Source: Croceivirga sp.
GTDB taxonomy: Bacteria > Bacteroidota > Bacteroidia > Flavobacteriales > Flavobacteriaceae
Direction of reading: 5' to 3'
Length of the DNA stretch: 64,000 bases
Assembly: GCA_028284665.1 (NCBI GenBank)
Contig: JANQRG010000041.1
Coordinates: 62,001-126,000, forward strand
Positions 45,378 to 54,181 of this stretch are shown piece by piece. A program made the translations under genes and the position numbers. Numbering within the stretch: position 1 is the first letter of the stretch; each line of letters opens with the position of its first letter. The notes beneath the pieces are model-generated. The model ran no database searches and was not told where the DNA came from. It was given only the letters and a program-made list of their open reading frames with translations.

Positions 45378-45848
45378 ATGGTGCGGATTGGTTTGATCTT
45401 GCTTCTTCTTATGGCATCCTCAAACAAAAAGATGTACCATCGTGAATACCATCGAAATGGCCAACTTAAAGCTCAAGGTTGGAAGATAGGGGATTCCAAG
45501 GAGGAATTTTGGAAATACTACTTTAGCAACGGGAGCCTTAAAGAACAAGGACATTACAAAATGAATCGTAAGACCGGGTATTGGTACTTCTATGATAAGT
45601 CGGGTCGGTTGGCAATGGAAGGCCATATGGTGGCGGGAAAAATGGTGAAATGGTGGTTGTTTTATGATGAAAACGAAAAGGTAAATCATAAATGCCAACT
45701 CCAGAATGGGGTAAAAAATGGCTATTGCCTGAAGTACAAAGACGAAGAGTTAAAATCTGCCGAAAAATACCATCAAGGCAAAAAAATCAAAGAATGGTTT
45801 ACTTTTTCCAGTTTCAGGAAGGAGAATAAACTATCGGATTTAAAGTAA
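45378..45848 (+). CDS. YwqK/MORN-variant repeat protein
   Basis: A 156-residue protein with a hydrophobic N terminus (LILLLLMASS) and about five repeats of the form YFSNGSLKEQGHYKMNRKTG: aromatic-rich MORN_2 units seen in YwqK family proteins. Despite the database name 'toxin-antitoxin system YwqK family antitoxin', nothing here indicates a toxin partner. It overlaps the following GT2 gene by one base and lies 1 bp after the ferredoxin gene, so it belongs to this pathway. Confidence 0.82.
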   Translation: MVRIGLILLLLMASSNKKMYHREYHRNGQLKAQGWKIGDSKEEFWKYYFSNGSLKEQGHYKMNRKTGYWYFYDKSGRLAMEGHMVAGKMVKWWLFYDENEKVNHKCQLQNGVKNGYCLKYKDEELKSAEKYHQGKKIKEWFTFSSFRKENKLSDLK

Positions 45849-46537
45849 TGGCAGCTATTAAAGTTATTATCCCCGCCTTCAATGAAGCGGACTCCATAGC
45901 CAAGGTTATTGCCGATATTCCTGCTGGTGTATCAGAGATAATCGTGGTGAACAACAATTCCACAGACACAACTGCTGAAGTTGCTCAAAAAGCCGGTGCC
46001 ACAGTTCTCACCGAAAACCGTAAAGGATATGGTTTTGCCTGCCTAAAGGGCTTGCATTACATCGAAGAACAATCCAAACCGCCCGATATTATCGTATTTA
46101 TCGACGGAGACTATTCAGATTATCCCGAAGAAATGGACAAAATTGTGGCCCCAATCTTACATGAGAATATGGATTTGGTTATCGGAGCCCGAAAAAAAGC
46201 ACTGAGGGAATCCGGTGCTATGACCCCACAACAGGTCTTTGGTAACCAATTGGCCACTTTTTTGATGCGTTTATTTTTTGGAGCAAAATTTACGGATTTA
46301 GGACCTTTTCGGGCCATTAAATACGAAAAGCTCAAAGAATTGGAGATGGAGGATACGACCTATGGCTGGACCGTGGAAATGCAATTAAAGGCGATCCGTA
46401 AAAAACTGGCTTACAAAGAAGTACCTGTTCAATATAAACGCAGAATTGGCGTCTCAAAAGTTTCAGGAACCGTAAAAGGTACTATATTTGCAGGCGTAAA
46501 AATCTTGGGTTGGATCTTTAAATACAGTATCAAATGA
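45848..46537 (+). CDS. GT2 glycosyltransferase, polyprenyl-phosphate mannose synthase-like
   Basis: A GT-A enzyme of 229 residues without a membrane domain. It starts IKVIIPAFNEADSIAKV; VVNNNSTDTT and FIDGDYSDYPEE carry the catalytic acids, and TYGWTVEMQLKA is typical of the dolichyl-phosphate mannose/glucose synthase branch. It would load a sugar onto polyprenyl phosphate for use by a membrane GT-C enzyme such as the one at 48671. 4-bp overlap with the next gene (ATGA). Confidence 0.88.
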   Translation: MAAIKVIIPAFNEADSIAKVIADIPAGVSEIIVVNNNSTDTTAEVAQKAGATVLTENRKGYGFACLKGLHYIEEQSKPPDIIVFIDGDYSDYPEEMDKIVAPILHENMDLVIGARKKALRESGAMTPQQVFGNQLATFLMRLFFGAKFTDLGPFRAIKYEKLKELEMEDTTYGWTVEMQLKAIRKKLAYKEVPVQYKRRIGVSKVSGTVKGTIFAGVKILGWIFKYSIK

Positions 46538-48024
46538 CTATTGGATTAACCATTGCCTACATCATCATTGCGATCTACAGCTTTGCCTTAATGTTGATTT
46601 TCTTTTACAGTCTGGCCCAGTTGAATTTACTGATCAATTACCTGACCTATAAAAGACAGAACGAGGAGGCGCCAAAGTACAATCTTCTGGATCCAAAAGA
46701 AATTCCTCATGTCACCATCCAACTTCCCATCTACAACGAAGAATATGTGATGGAACGGCTGCTCAGTAATATCGCTAAAATAGAATATCCGAAAAGCAAA
46801 TTGGAGGTTCAGGTCTTGGATGATTCCACAGACGATTCGGTACAAGATACTGCACAAAGAATTGCAGAATTGCGAAAAACCGGGTTGGATATCCAACACA
46901 TTCGCCGGGAAAATCGAGTAGGTTTTAAAGCAGGCGCTTTAAAAGAAGGCCTGGAGATAGCCAAAGGAGAGTTTGTTGCTATTTTTGATGCCGATTTTCT
47001 CCCTGAAAGTGACTGGTTAAAAAAGACAGTCCCTTACTTTAAAGATGGGGAAATTGGGGTAGTACAAACCCGTTGGGGACATATTAACCGGGATTATTCC
47101 ACCCTCACAAGAATTCAGGCGTTTGCCCTGGATGCCCATTTTACGTTGGAACAGGTAGGAAGAAATTCCAAAGGACACTTCATCAATTTTAATGGTACTG
47201 CGGGGATTTGGAGAAAACAGTGTATTCTTGATGCCGGGAATTGGGAAGGAGACACGCTAACGGAAGACCTGGATCTGAGCTACCGCGCCCAATTAAAAAA
47301 TTGGAAATTCAAATACCTTGAAGATGTCGAGACTCCTGCAGAGCTTCCGGTAGTAATGAGTGCTGCGCGGTCCCAACAGTTCCGATGGAATAAAGGAGGT
47401 GCGGAAAACTTCAGAAAAACGGTTTGGAGCGTGATTTCAGCAAAGAATATTGATCTCAAAACGAAGTTTCACGGGGTAATGCACCTGCTCAACAGCTCAA
47501 TGTTCCTGTTTGTATTTTTAGTAGCCGTGTTGAGCATTCCTATGTTGTATATCAAAAACACCTACGGGCATCTGGCCTGGGTTTTCGAAATAACAAGTTT
47601 TTTCATCATCAGTACCATTATCCTGTTCTTTTGTTATTGGTTTACTTACCGAAGTATTCAAGGGGGTGGGTTCGACAAGTTTGTAGATTATATTAAACTG
47701 TTTTTTACGTTCTTCTCCGTAGCATTGGGTCTGTCCCTTCACAACTCCATTGCCGTACTGGAAGGACATCTTGGAAAACGCAGTGAATTTGTGAGAACGC
47801 CAAAATTCAATATCAACAACCTCACAGATAGCTGGAAAGGCAATAAGTACATCGCCAAAAAATTATCCCCGAATATGGTGATCGAATTTGGGCTTATGGT
47901 GTACTTCCTTTTTGGAATGTATAGCGCCATTCCTTTAAACGACTATGGATTATTTCCTTTTCACCTTATGTTGTTTTTAGGCTTTAGTTTTGTGTTTTTC
48001 AAATCTTTGGTAGCTAAAGCGTAG
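46534..48024 (+). CDS. Membrane GT2 glycosyltransferase, cellulose-synthase-like
   Basis: A 496-residue processive-type GT2. An N-terminal helix is followed by the catalytic domain with VTIQLPIYNEE, DDSTDDS, FDADFLPESDW, TLTEDLDLSYRAQ and the QQFRW motif, and then four or more C-terminal helices. Bcs/CslA-type membrane enzymes, including glucomannan synthases, share this layout. No PilZ domain or BcsB partner is present. Its coupling to a polyprenyl-phosphate sugar synthase favours a glycolipid or short glycan. Confidence 0.88.
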   Translation: MTIGLTIAYIIIAIYSFALMLIFFYSLAQLNLLINYLTYKRQNEEAPKYNLLDPKEIPHVTIQLPIYNEEYVMERLLSNIAKIEYPKSKLEVQVLDDSTDDSVQDTAQRIAELRKTGLDIQHIRRENRVGFKAGALKEGLEIAKGEFVAIFDADFLPESDWLKKTVPYFKDGEIGVVQTRWGHINRDYSTLTRIQAFALDAHFTLEQVGRNSKGHFINFNGTAGIWRKQCILDAGNWEGDTLTEDLDLSYRAQLKNWKFKYLEDVETPAELPVVMSAARSQQFRWNKGGAENFRKTVWSVISAKNIDLKTKFHGVMHLLNSSMFLFVFLVAVLSIPMLYIKNTYGHLAWVFEITSFFIISTIILFFCYWFTYRSIQGGGFDKFVDYIKLFFTFFSVALGLSLHNSIAVLEGHLGKRSEFVRTPKFNINNLTDSWKGNKYIAKKLSPNMVIEFGLMVYFLFGMYSAIPLNDYGLFPFHLMLFLGFSFVFFKSLVAKA

Positions 48025-48105
48025 CCTGTTTCCTTACCGGATTAACCCGGAAATCTTGTTTGTTTTTAATGCTAAAAGAAATTAGCTTACCTTGTTTTTG
48101 CCTAA

Positions 48106-48136
48106 ATTGCACCAATAGTATGATTAAAAGTGCAAT
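48106..48136 (+). promoter_or_regulatory. Probable autoregulatory operator of parDE
   Basis: ATTGCAC (48106-48112) and GTGCAAT (48130-48136) form a perfect 7-bp inverted repeat ending directly at the parD ATG. A TTG (48092) and TAGTATGA (48116) around it give a plausible but imperfect promoter (21-bp spacer). This is the expected site for ParD repression. Confidence 0.6.
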
Positions 48137-48394
48137 ATGGAGACTGTTCGAAAAACCATCACCTTTACCAAAAAACAGGATGATTGGATAAAGCTACAGA
48201 TTGAACGTGGCGATTTTACCAATGACAGTGAGTACATTCGAGATTTAATCCGTCGTGACCAGGCCCAACGCCAAAAACAATTGGAACTGGAACGGGCCAT
48301 TCAGGAGGGTATTGATAGTGGGGTGAGTGATAAATCGGTTTTTGACATTATGAACGAGGTTGAAAAACGTATGCGGGCAGATGGCAGGTTATAG
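48137..48394 (+). CDS. ParD-like type II antitoxin
   Basis: An 85-residue protein with the ribbon-helix-helix N terminus (RKTITFTKKQDDWIK, then FTNDSEYIRDLIRRD) and a charged C-terminal tail that would wrap the toxin. This is the normal size of ParD/CopG antitoxins. It overlaps parE by 14 bp in the usual antitoxin-first order. The inverted repeat in front supports self-repression. The partner is damaged at its 3' end. Confidence 0.9.
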   Translation: METVRKTITFTKKQDDWIKLQIERGDFTNDSEYIRDLIRRDQAQRQKQLELERAIQEGIDSGVSDKSVFDIMNEVEKRMRADGRL

Positions 48395-48670
48395 ACTTTC
48401 AAGAAAAGCTTCCAAAGATATAGATGTAATTTACCAATACGGAATTATCACCTTTGAATACGATCAGGCAAGAAGTTACATTTTAGGACTTGAGAAGAAT
48501 TTTACCGCCTTATCCAAAACACCAAATATTGGTAGAAAGAGCGTGCTGAAAATTGCCAATCTTTATCAATTTCGGTTCAAAGCACATACAATTTTTTGTT
48601 ATAAAGAAACTGATGCATCAAAGTCCTAAGGGTTTTAGGGAGTAAAATGGATTTTGAAAGATACTTGTAA
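48381..48670 (+). pseudogene. ParE-like toxin with a C-terminal frameshift
   Basis: Starting at the ATG at 48381, the frame encodes 82 residues of a ParE/RelE-fold toxin (YRLSRKASKDIDVIYQYG, NIGRKSVLKI, YQFRFKAHTIFCYKETD) and stops at 48629 after ASKS. From 48614 the next frame continues with CIKVLRVLGSKMDFERYL and stops at 48670; VLRVLxxxMDFERYL is the standard ParE tail. A one-base deletion or equivalent near 48612-48616 therefore truncates the toxin. The following gene starts at 48671, directly after the ancestral stop. A sequencing error is possible. Confidence 0.85.
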
Positions 48671-50035
48671 ATGCTGCCCAAAATCAAATCTTATCTGCTT
48701 CTCCATAAAATCCCAATACTACTGGTCTTGGGCAGTTGTTTGTTTTATGCCCTCTTTGCCTACGACCTGGCCCGGGAAGATTTTGTACAGCTGATTTGCC
48801 TCTTTGCAGCGGTATTCTTTTTGCACTTTAAGATCATTCAGTTCGAAAAATGGAACATGCCTTTCCTACTGGTCGCCGGCATTGTCTTCAGATTACTATT
48901 CCTGTTTGCCGAACCCAATCTTTCCCAGGATTTTTATCGCTTTATCTGGGATGGTGAATTAACTGCTATGGGGATCAATCCCTACCGTTACACCCCGGAT
49001 GAACTGATGATCCATCCCAACCTTCAACTCCCCAATGCAGAAATGCTCCATCAAGGTATGGGCAAATTAAGCGCCAGACATTACAGCAATTATCCGCCAA
49101 TAAACCAGCTCGTATTTGCCATAAGCGCATTTCTGGGTATGGGCAGTATCATGCGATCTTTAGTGATGATGCGGGTATTCATTCTACTAGCGGACCTGGG
49201 CATCCTTTATTTCGGAAGAAAGCTATTACGGCAATTAAACCTCAGCACCCACCTGGTATTTTGGTATTTCTTAAATCCGCTGGTCATCATTGAACTAAGT
49301 GGCAACCTGCATTTTGAAGGGGTCATGCTATTCCTTTTCGTTTGGGCATTGTACCTTATTTCAAAAGGAAAATACCTTTGGGCAGCGCCGGTATACGCCG
49401 CCGCCATCTTACTAAAACTGGTGCCCCTACTATTTCTTCCCTTATTTTTGCCGCTACTTGGACTAAAGAAAAGTCTACGCTTCTATGGGCTATTAGGGGT
49501 TAGCAGCGTGGTTTTACTCGCTCCTTTCTATTCCTCAGAAATGATTGCCAACTATTCTCAAACCCTTGGACTCTGGTTCTCCAACTTTGAGTTCAACGCC
49601 GGCTTTTACAATCTCACAAAACAAATAGCTGTCCACTATTTTGAAGCGAAACCCTGGGAGTTGATCAAAGATTACGGCCTATTGCTAAAACTCTATATGG
49701 CCCTTTTCATTTTGATCATTACTTTTTTCAGGCCCAATTATACCATAAAAGAAGTATTACGCTCTATGTTGCTACTATTAAGCTGTTATTACCTTTTTTC
49801 GGCTACGGTACATCCCTGGTATGTGATCTTTCTAATCGGACTGTCCATTTTTACTACCTACCGATATGCCCTGGTTTGGTCAGGAGTAGTAGTCCTAAGC
49901 TACTATGCCTACTCTCAACCTGATTTTAAGGAGAATCTTTGGTTATTATTCTTTGAATATTCTATAGTGATTATCTTCATATGTTATGAGTTTTTCAGAA
50001 ATAAGGACTACTTCGCATTAATTCGTCAAAAATGA
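48671..50035 (+). CDS. Polytopic GT-C glycosyltransferase (mannosyltransferase-like)
   Basis: A 454-residue membrane protein with about eleven helices. Between the second and third helices lies SQDFYRFIWDGELTAMGINPY, split by an Asp in the first luminal loop, as in polyprenyl-phosphate-sugar-dependent GT-C enzymes of the PIG-M/DUF2029 kind. Substrate is expected to be polyprenyl-phosphate mannose, such as made by the GT2 at 45848. It starts directly behind the parE remnant, so the toxin-antitoxin module lies inside what was probably one operon. Confidence 0.85.
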   Translation: MLPKIKSYLLLHKIPILLVLGSCLFYALFAYDLAREDFVQLICLFAAVFFLHFKIIQFEKWNMPFLLVAGIVFRLLFLFAEPNLSQDFYRFIWDGELTAMGINPYRYTPDELMIHPNLQLPNAEMLHQGMGKLSARHYSNYPPINQLVFAISAFLGMGSIMRSLVMMRVFILLADLGILYFGRKLLRQLNLSTHLVFWYFLNPLVIIELSGNLHFEGVMLFLFVWALYLISKGKYLWAAPVYAAAILLKLVPLLFLPLFLPLLGLKKSLRFYGLLGVSSVVLLAPFYSSEMIANYSQTLGLWFSNFEFNAGFYNLTKQIAVHYFEAKPWELIKDYGLLLKLYMALFILIITFFRPNYTIKEVLRSMLLLLSCYYLFSATVHPWYVIFLIGLSIFTTYRYALVWSGVVVLSYYAYSQPDFKENLWLLFFEYSIVIIFICYEFFRNKDYFALIRQK

Positions 50036-50238
50036 CTGAAGGAATAGGTTAGTTTGAATGAATTCGTACTTTTACCTGTAATGAACGGATCATACTACAT
50101 AGTAACTTTAAGCGCTACTCTTCCGTTTCGTATCCGCCGCCGCCCGTAAGGGTGCTTCTCAGGTATTGGGATTAGGTGTGTCCATTCCCGCAGCAATTGC
50201 TCAAAATCATTCTCTCATTGTTATTTAAAATTGTGTCC

Positions 50239-50859
50239 ATGAATATTGTTGTGGCCAATGCATCACATATACGTTACGCGCAAATTATTAGCGATACTAT
50301 TACCGAATCGGCAAAAGTCCGTGGAACAGGTATTGCGCAGCGTTCACCAGAATACATTATCAAACGGTTAGAAAACGGCAATGCGATCATTGCATTGGAT
50401 GGGGAAAACTTTGCAGGGTTTTGTTACATAGAAGTATGGGGGAATAAGGATTTTGTAGCAAATTCCGGGCTGATTGTGCATCCCGATTATCGAGGGAGAG
50501 GCTTAGCGAAACAAATCAAGAAGCGCATTTTTGAACTCTCCCGTGAGAAATTTCCGGATGCTAAAATTTTTGGCATTACCACAGGTTTGGCGGTTATGAA
50601 GATGAACTACGAGTTAGGGTATAAGCCCGTGACTTTTTCCGAGCTTACGGATGATCCGGATTTCTGGAAAGGATGCCAGACCTGCAAGAATTTTGATATC
50701 CTCACCCGTACAGAACGTAAAATGTGTCTTTGTACCGGAATGTTGCATGACCCTAAAGCCCAAAACAAACATCCCAAAGCAGAAAAGATCAACAAAAAGA
50801 CCTTTTCGCGATTAAAGAGCATCAAGGAGCATTTATTTCTAAAGAAAAAAACAAAATGA
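50239..50859 (+). CDS. GNAT family N-acyltransferase of the arginine operon
   Basis: Probable first enzyme of arginine synthesis, acylating glutamate. I use the ATG at 50239 (206 residues); the longer frame from 50176 adds 21 unconserved residues. GNAT fold: IIALDGENFAGFCYIE, then the acetyl-CoA loop VHPDYRGRGLAKQIKK. The C-terminal half has CQTCKNFDILTRTERKMC, a cysteine-rich element, before a basic tail. 4-bp overlap with argG. Whether the donor is acetyl- or succinyl-CoA is open, as the pathway in Bacteroidota can use succinylated intermediates. Confidence 0.82.
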   Translation: MNIVVANASHIRYAQIISDTITESAKVRGTGIAQRSPEYIIKRLENGNAIIALDGENFAGFCYIEVWGNKDFVANSGLIVHPDYRGRGLAKQIKKRIFELSREKFPDAKIFGITTGLAVMKMNYELGYKPVTFSELTDDPDFWKGCQTCKNFDILTRTERKMCLCTGMLHDPKAQNKHPKAEKINKKTFSRLKSIKEHLFLKKKTK

Positions 50860-52046
50860 AAAAATTAGTTCTCGCCTATAGCGGAGGATTAGATACCGCG
50901 TATTGTGCAAAATACCTATCTAAAGAAAAGGGATTCGAAGTCCATGCGGTCAGTGTGAACACCGGGGGATTTACTCCTGAAGAAATCAGGGAAATAGAAA
51001 CAAAAGCACTGGCCCTGGGAGCTACTACCTACACCTCTATTGATGCCGTAGAAAGCTTTTACCAACAAGTAGTAAAATATCTGATCTTCGGGAATGTGCT
51101 GCGGAACAATACCTATCCCCTCTCCGTTAGTGCTGAGCGGATCGTGCAAGCGGTAGAAATCGGGAAGTACGCCAAAAAGATAGGTGCCGGATACATTGCC
51201 CATGGCAGTACGGGTGCAGGTAATGACCAGGTGCGCTTTGATATGATCTTTCAAACAATGATCCCCGAAATTGAGATCATCACACCAATTCGGGATAATA
51301 CATTATCCCGGGAAGAGGAAATCGAATACCTGAGAAGCAACGGTGTTGACTATTCCTGGGAGAAAGGAAAGTATTCTATTAATAGAGGCCTTTGGGGCAC
51401 CTCTGTTGGGGGAGCGGAAACCTTAACCTCAGATCAGCCCTTGCCGGATACCGCCTACCCCAGCCAATTACAGAACAATACTACCCAAAAGATCACCCTG
51501 ACCTTTCAACAAGGAGAGCTGGTAGCTTTGGATGGCAAAACGGACACTCCCGTTCAAAACATTGAAAAGTTAAATGCTTTGGCGGCTACTTACGCCATTG
51601 GCAGGGACATCCATGTAGGCGATACGATAATCGGAATTAAGGGGAGAATAGGTTTTGAAGCCGCAGCACCGCTAATAATTATTAAAGCCCACCACCTGCT
51701 GGAGAAACACACCTTGAGCAAGTGGCAACAATTCCAAAAAGAACAACTGGGCAACTTTTATGGCATGTTATTACATGAAGGGCAGTACCTGGATGCGGTA
51801 ATGCGGAATATAGAGGCTTTTTTAACGGATACCCAGAAGCAGGTTTCCGGAGAGGTCTTTGTATCGCTGCACCCCTATCGCTTTGCGTTGGAGGGTATCC
51901 AATCTACACACGATCTTATGAATGCTTCTTTCGGAAGTTATGGGGAGATGAACAAGGGGTGGACCGCAGAAGAAGCTAAGGGCTTTATTAAAATTCTTTC
52001 CAACTCCGGTAAAATTGCCAATCACGTAAATCAGCAATATGATTAA
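50856..52046 (+). CDS. argG: Argininosuccinate synthase
   Basis: Joins citrulline and aspartate with ATP. It has 396 residues. The PP-loop is AYSGGLDTAYCAKYL at the N terminus. GYIAHGSTGAGNDQVRFD and YSINRGLWG mark the nucleotide and citrulline sites. It overlaps the GNAT gene by 4 bp and argC by 8 bp. The length is that of the flavobacterial form. Confidence 0.96.
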   Translation: MKKLVLAYSGGLDTAYCAKYLSKEKGFEVHAVSVNTGGFTPEEIREIETKALALGATTYTSIDAVESFYQQVVKYLIFGNVLRNNTYPLSVSAERIVQAVEIGKYAKKIGAGYIAHGSTGAGNDQVRFDMIFQTMIPEIEIITPIRDNTLSREEEIEYLRSNGVDYSWEKGKYSINRGLWGTSVGGAETLTSDQPLPDTAYPSQLQNNTTQKITLTFQQGELVALDGKTDTPVQNIEKLNALAATYAIGRDIHVGDTIIGIKGRIGFEAAAPLIIIKAHHLLEKHTLSKWQQFQKEQLGNFYGMLLHEGQYLDAVMRNIEAFLTDTQKQVSGEVFVSLHPYRFALEGIQSTHDLMNASFGSYGEMNKGWTAEEAKGFIKILSNSGKIANHVNQQYD

Positions 52047-53013
52047 AGCAGGTATCATAGGAGGGTCCGGGTATACCGGAGGAGAATTACTTCGACTCTT
52101 GTTACAGCATAACCAAGTGACTATTGATTTTGTCTTTAGCACCACCAAAGCTGGTTTACCGGTTACAACCGCACATCCCGACCTTCTGGGAACAACAACT
52201 CTTACATTTTCCGGTGAAATCAATTTAGATGTTGATGTGGTGTTCCTTTGTTTAGGCCATGGTAATTCGACCCGGTTCCTGCAGCAAAATGCTTTTTCAG
52301 ATACCACCAGGATCATTGATTTAAGTAATGATTTTCGATTAAAAAGTGATTCCAGTTTTGGTAAACGGGAATACGTTTACGGCCTGCCGGAACTGAACAA
52401 GGAAGCCATTACATCCGCTGATGCTATTGCCAATCCAGGCTGTTTTGCTACGGCCATACAGTTGGCCCTATTACCCCTTGCAAAAGGGGGCTTTTTAAGC
52501 AATGATGTACATATTAATGCAATTACAGGTAGTACCGGAGCCGGAATACAGCCTTCCGAAACCTCCCATTTTAGCTGGCGCAATAATAACATCAGCTGGT
52601 ACAAACCTTTTACCCATCAACATTTGGGGGAAATCGGAGAAAGTTTAGCCTCCTTTGGCACTACTGTAGGTGAACTCTTTTTCCTGCCCAATCGGGGCAA
52701 TTTTACCCGGGGTATTCTTGCTACAGCCTATACCCGGTTTGAGGGAGATCTGGAACAAGCGCAAAAACTATATCTCGATTTTTACAAGGATGCCCTTTTT
52801 ACCCATATTTCAGAAGTCCCTATTCATTTAAAGCAGGTGGTAAATACCAACAACTGCCATATTCATTTACACAAACACGGAGATGTCCTACTGGTTACCT
52901 CAGCCTTAGACAATCTTTTAAAGGGGGCCTCGGGGCAGGCAGTGCAAAACATGAATCTGATGTTTGGTTTTGAAGAGAGTGAGGGATTACAATTAAAAGC
53001 GGGAGTATTTTAG
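52039..53013 (+). CDS. argC: N-acyl-gamma-glutamyl-phosphate reductase
   Basis: Reduces acylglutamyl phosphate to the semialdehyde with NADPH. The 324 residues begin AGIIGGSGYTGGELLRLLL, a Rossmann motif. The catalytic cysteine is in ANPGCFATAIQLAL. The substrate may be acetyl- or succinyl-. 8-bp overlap with argG and 1 bp before the next gene. Confidence 0.96.
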   Translation: MIKAGIIGGSGYTGGELLRLLLQHNQVTIDFVFSTTKAGLPVTTAHPDLLGTTTLTFSGEINLDVDVVFLCLGHGNSTRFLQQNAFSDTTRIIDLSNDFRLKSDSSFGKREYVYGLPELNKEAITSADAIANPGCFATAIQLALLPLAKGGFLSNDVHINAITGSTGAGIQPSETSHFSWRNNNISWYKPFTHQHLGEIGESLASFGTTVGELFFLPNRGNFTRGILATAYTRFEGDLEQAQKLYLDFYKDALFTHISEVPIHLKQVVNTNNCHIHLHKHGDVLLVTSALDNLLKGASGQAVQNMNLMFGFEESEGLQLKAGVF

Positions 53014-53014
53014 G

Positions 53015-53410
53015 ATGCGACAAAAAATAGCCCATATCGCCCTTTTGGTCAAGGACTATGATGATGCAATTGCATTTTACACACAGAAGTTAAACTTCAG
53101 GTTAGTTGAAGATACTCCACTGAGCGAAGAAAAAAGATGGGTGATTGTTGCGCCTCCGGGAGCAAATGAATGTTCGCTGTTGTTGGCCAAAGCAGTAGAT
53201 GAAGAACAACTAAGACATGTTGGGAACCAGACAGGGGGAAGGGTTTTCCTTTTTTTACATACCGATAACTTCTGGAGGGATTACAACGCCATGATAGAAA
53301 AAAGTATTCGATTTGTCAGAGCACCCAAGGAAGAGGAGTACGGCACAGTAGCCGTATTCGACGATTTGTACGGCAACCTGTGGGATTTAATAGAACCTGG
53401 TAACAAATAA
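53015..53410 (+). CDS. VOC superfamily (glyoxalase-like) protein
   Basis: A 131-residue single-domain vicinal-oxygen-chelate protein. IAHIALLVKDYDDAIAFYTQKL is the typical opening, with the first metal-ligand His, and the C-terminal half carries FDDLYGNLWDLIEP with a Glu ligand. Two beta-alpha-beta-beta-beta modules fit the length. It sits between argC and a methyltransferase gene without spacing, so it is cotranscribed with arginine genes, but it is not a known arginine enzyme. Confidence 0.87.
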   Translation: MRQKIAHIALLVKDYDDAIAFYTQKLNFRLVEDTPLSEEKRWVIVAPPGANECSLLLAKAVDEEQLRHVGNQTGGRVFLFLHTDNFWRDYNAMIEKSIRFVRAPKEEEYGTVAVFDDLYGNLWDLIEPGNK

Positions 53411-53421
53411 GATTCAGTGAA

Positions 53422-54177
53422 ATGAAATGGCAAGCAGCCCTCTATAAGGATAAGCACAATTTTGTATACGACTACGGCACCGGGCTACTAGAATTACTTC
53501 GTCCTAAACCCGGAGAACACATCCTGGATCTAGGTTGTGGCACGGGGCATTTGACCAAAACAATACACGAACAATGTGGCAGTGCAGTTGGTATAGATAG
53601 CAGCGCAGAGATGATCCAAAGTGCGAAAGAAAGCTTTCCTGGCATCGCGTTTTACGTCCAGGATGCTACCGAATTTCAGCATACTACCTCTTTCGAAGCA
53701 ATTTTTTCTAATGCGGCCCTCCATTGGGTACACCCTCCGGAAAAGGCGATACAAAGCATGTACAAGAATCTGGTTGATGGTGGCCGGATCGTTTTGGAAT
53801 TTGGTGGGAAAGGCAATATCGCTTCCATTATTAACCAACTTACAACCACTCTAAACGATTTTGGTTACCTCCCGAAACCTGCGGAAGAAGTTTGGTATTT
53901 TCCTTCAATTTCAGAGTATACAACGCTTTTAGAAAGCAATGGCTTTGAAGTGAGCATGGCACAATTGTTTGACCGGCCAACAGAACTTGCCAGTGAGGCT
54001 TCCGGAATTTTGGATTGGCTCACCATGTTTGCCAATGATTTTCTTATTGGAATCCCCAAAGAACAAGTAACGGCAATCACAACAACAGTACAGCAAAAAC
54101 TCAAGCCTCAACTTTTCCGTAAGGGAAAGTGGTACGCAGATTATAGAAGAATACGAATTATAGCAAAAAAAGTATAA
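53422..54177 (+). CDS. Class I SAM-dependent methyltransferase
   Basis: A 251-residue methyltransferase with motif I ILDLGCGTGHLT, the acidic loop VGIDSSAEMI and motif IV-like SNAALHWVHPPEKAIQ, which recalls the trans-aconitate methyltransferase branch. The substrate is not readable. It is 11 bp behind the VOC gene and 4 bp before proC, within the arginine transcript. It may be a hitchhiker. Confidence 0.87.
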   Translation: MKWQAALYKDKHNFVYDYGTGLLELLRPKPGEHILDLGCGTGHLTKTIHEQCGSAVGIDSSAEMIQSAKESFPGIAFYVQDATEFQHTTSFEAIFSNAALHWVHPPEKAIQSMYKNLVDGGRIVLEFGGKGNIASIINQLTTTLNDFGYLPKPAEEVWYFPSISEYTTLLESNGFEVSMAQLFDRPTELASEASGILDWLTMFANDFLIGIPKEQVTAITTTVQQKLKPQLFRKGKWYADYRRIRIIAKKV

Positions 54178-54181
54178 CAGT

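Noticed and set aside
45378-45848. YwqK-like protein as the antitoxin of a toxin-antitoxin pair
   Set aside because: The family name is historical; no toxin-like partner adjoins it and it is embedded in a redox/glycosylation operon.
50112-50228. A protein-like open stretch without ATG (GASQVLGLGVSIPAAIAQ and neighbours) before the arginine operon
   Set aside because: No start codon or recognisable family, only 38 codons, bounded by stops on both sides. It may be a gene remnant, but I could not support an identity.
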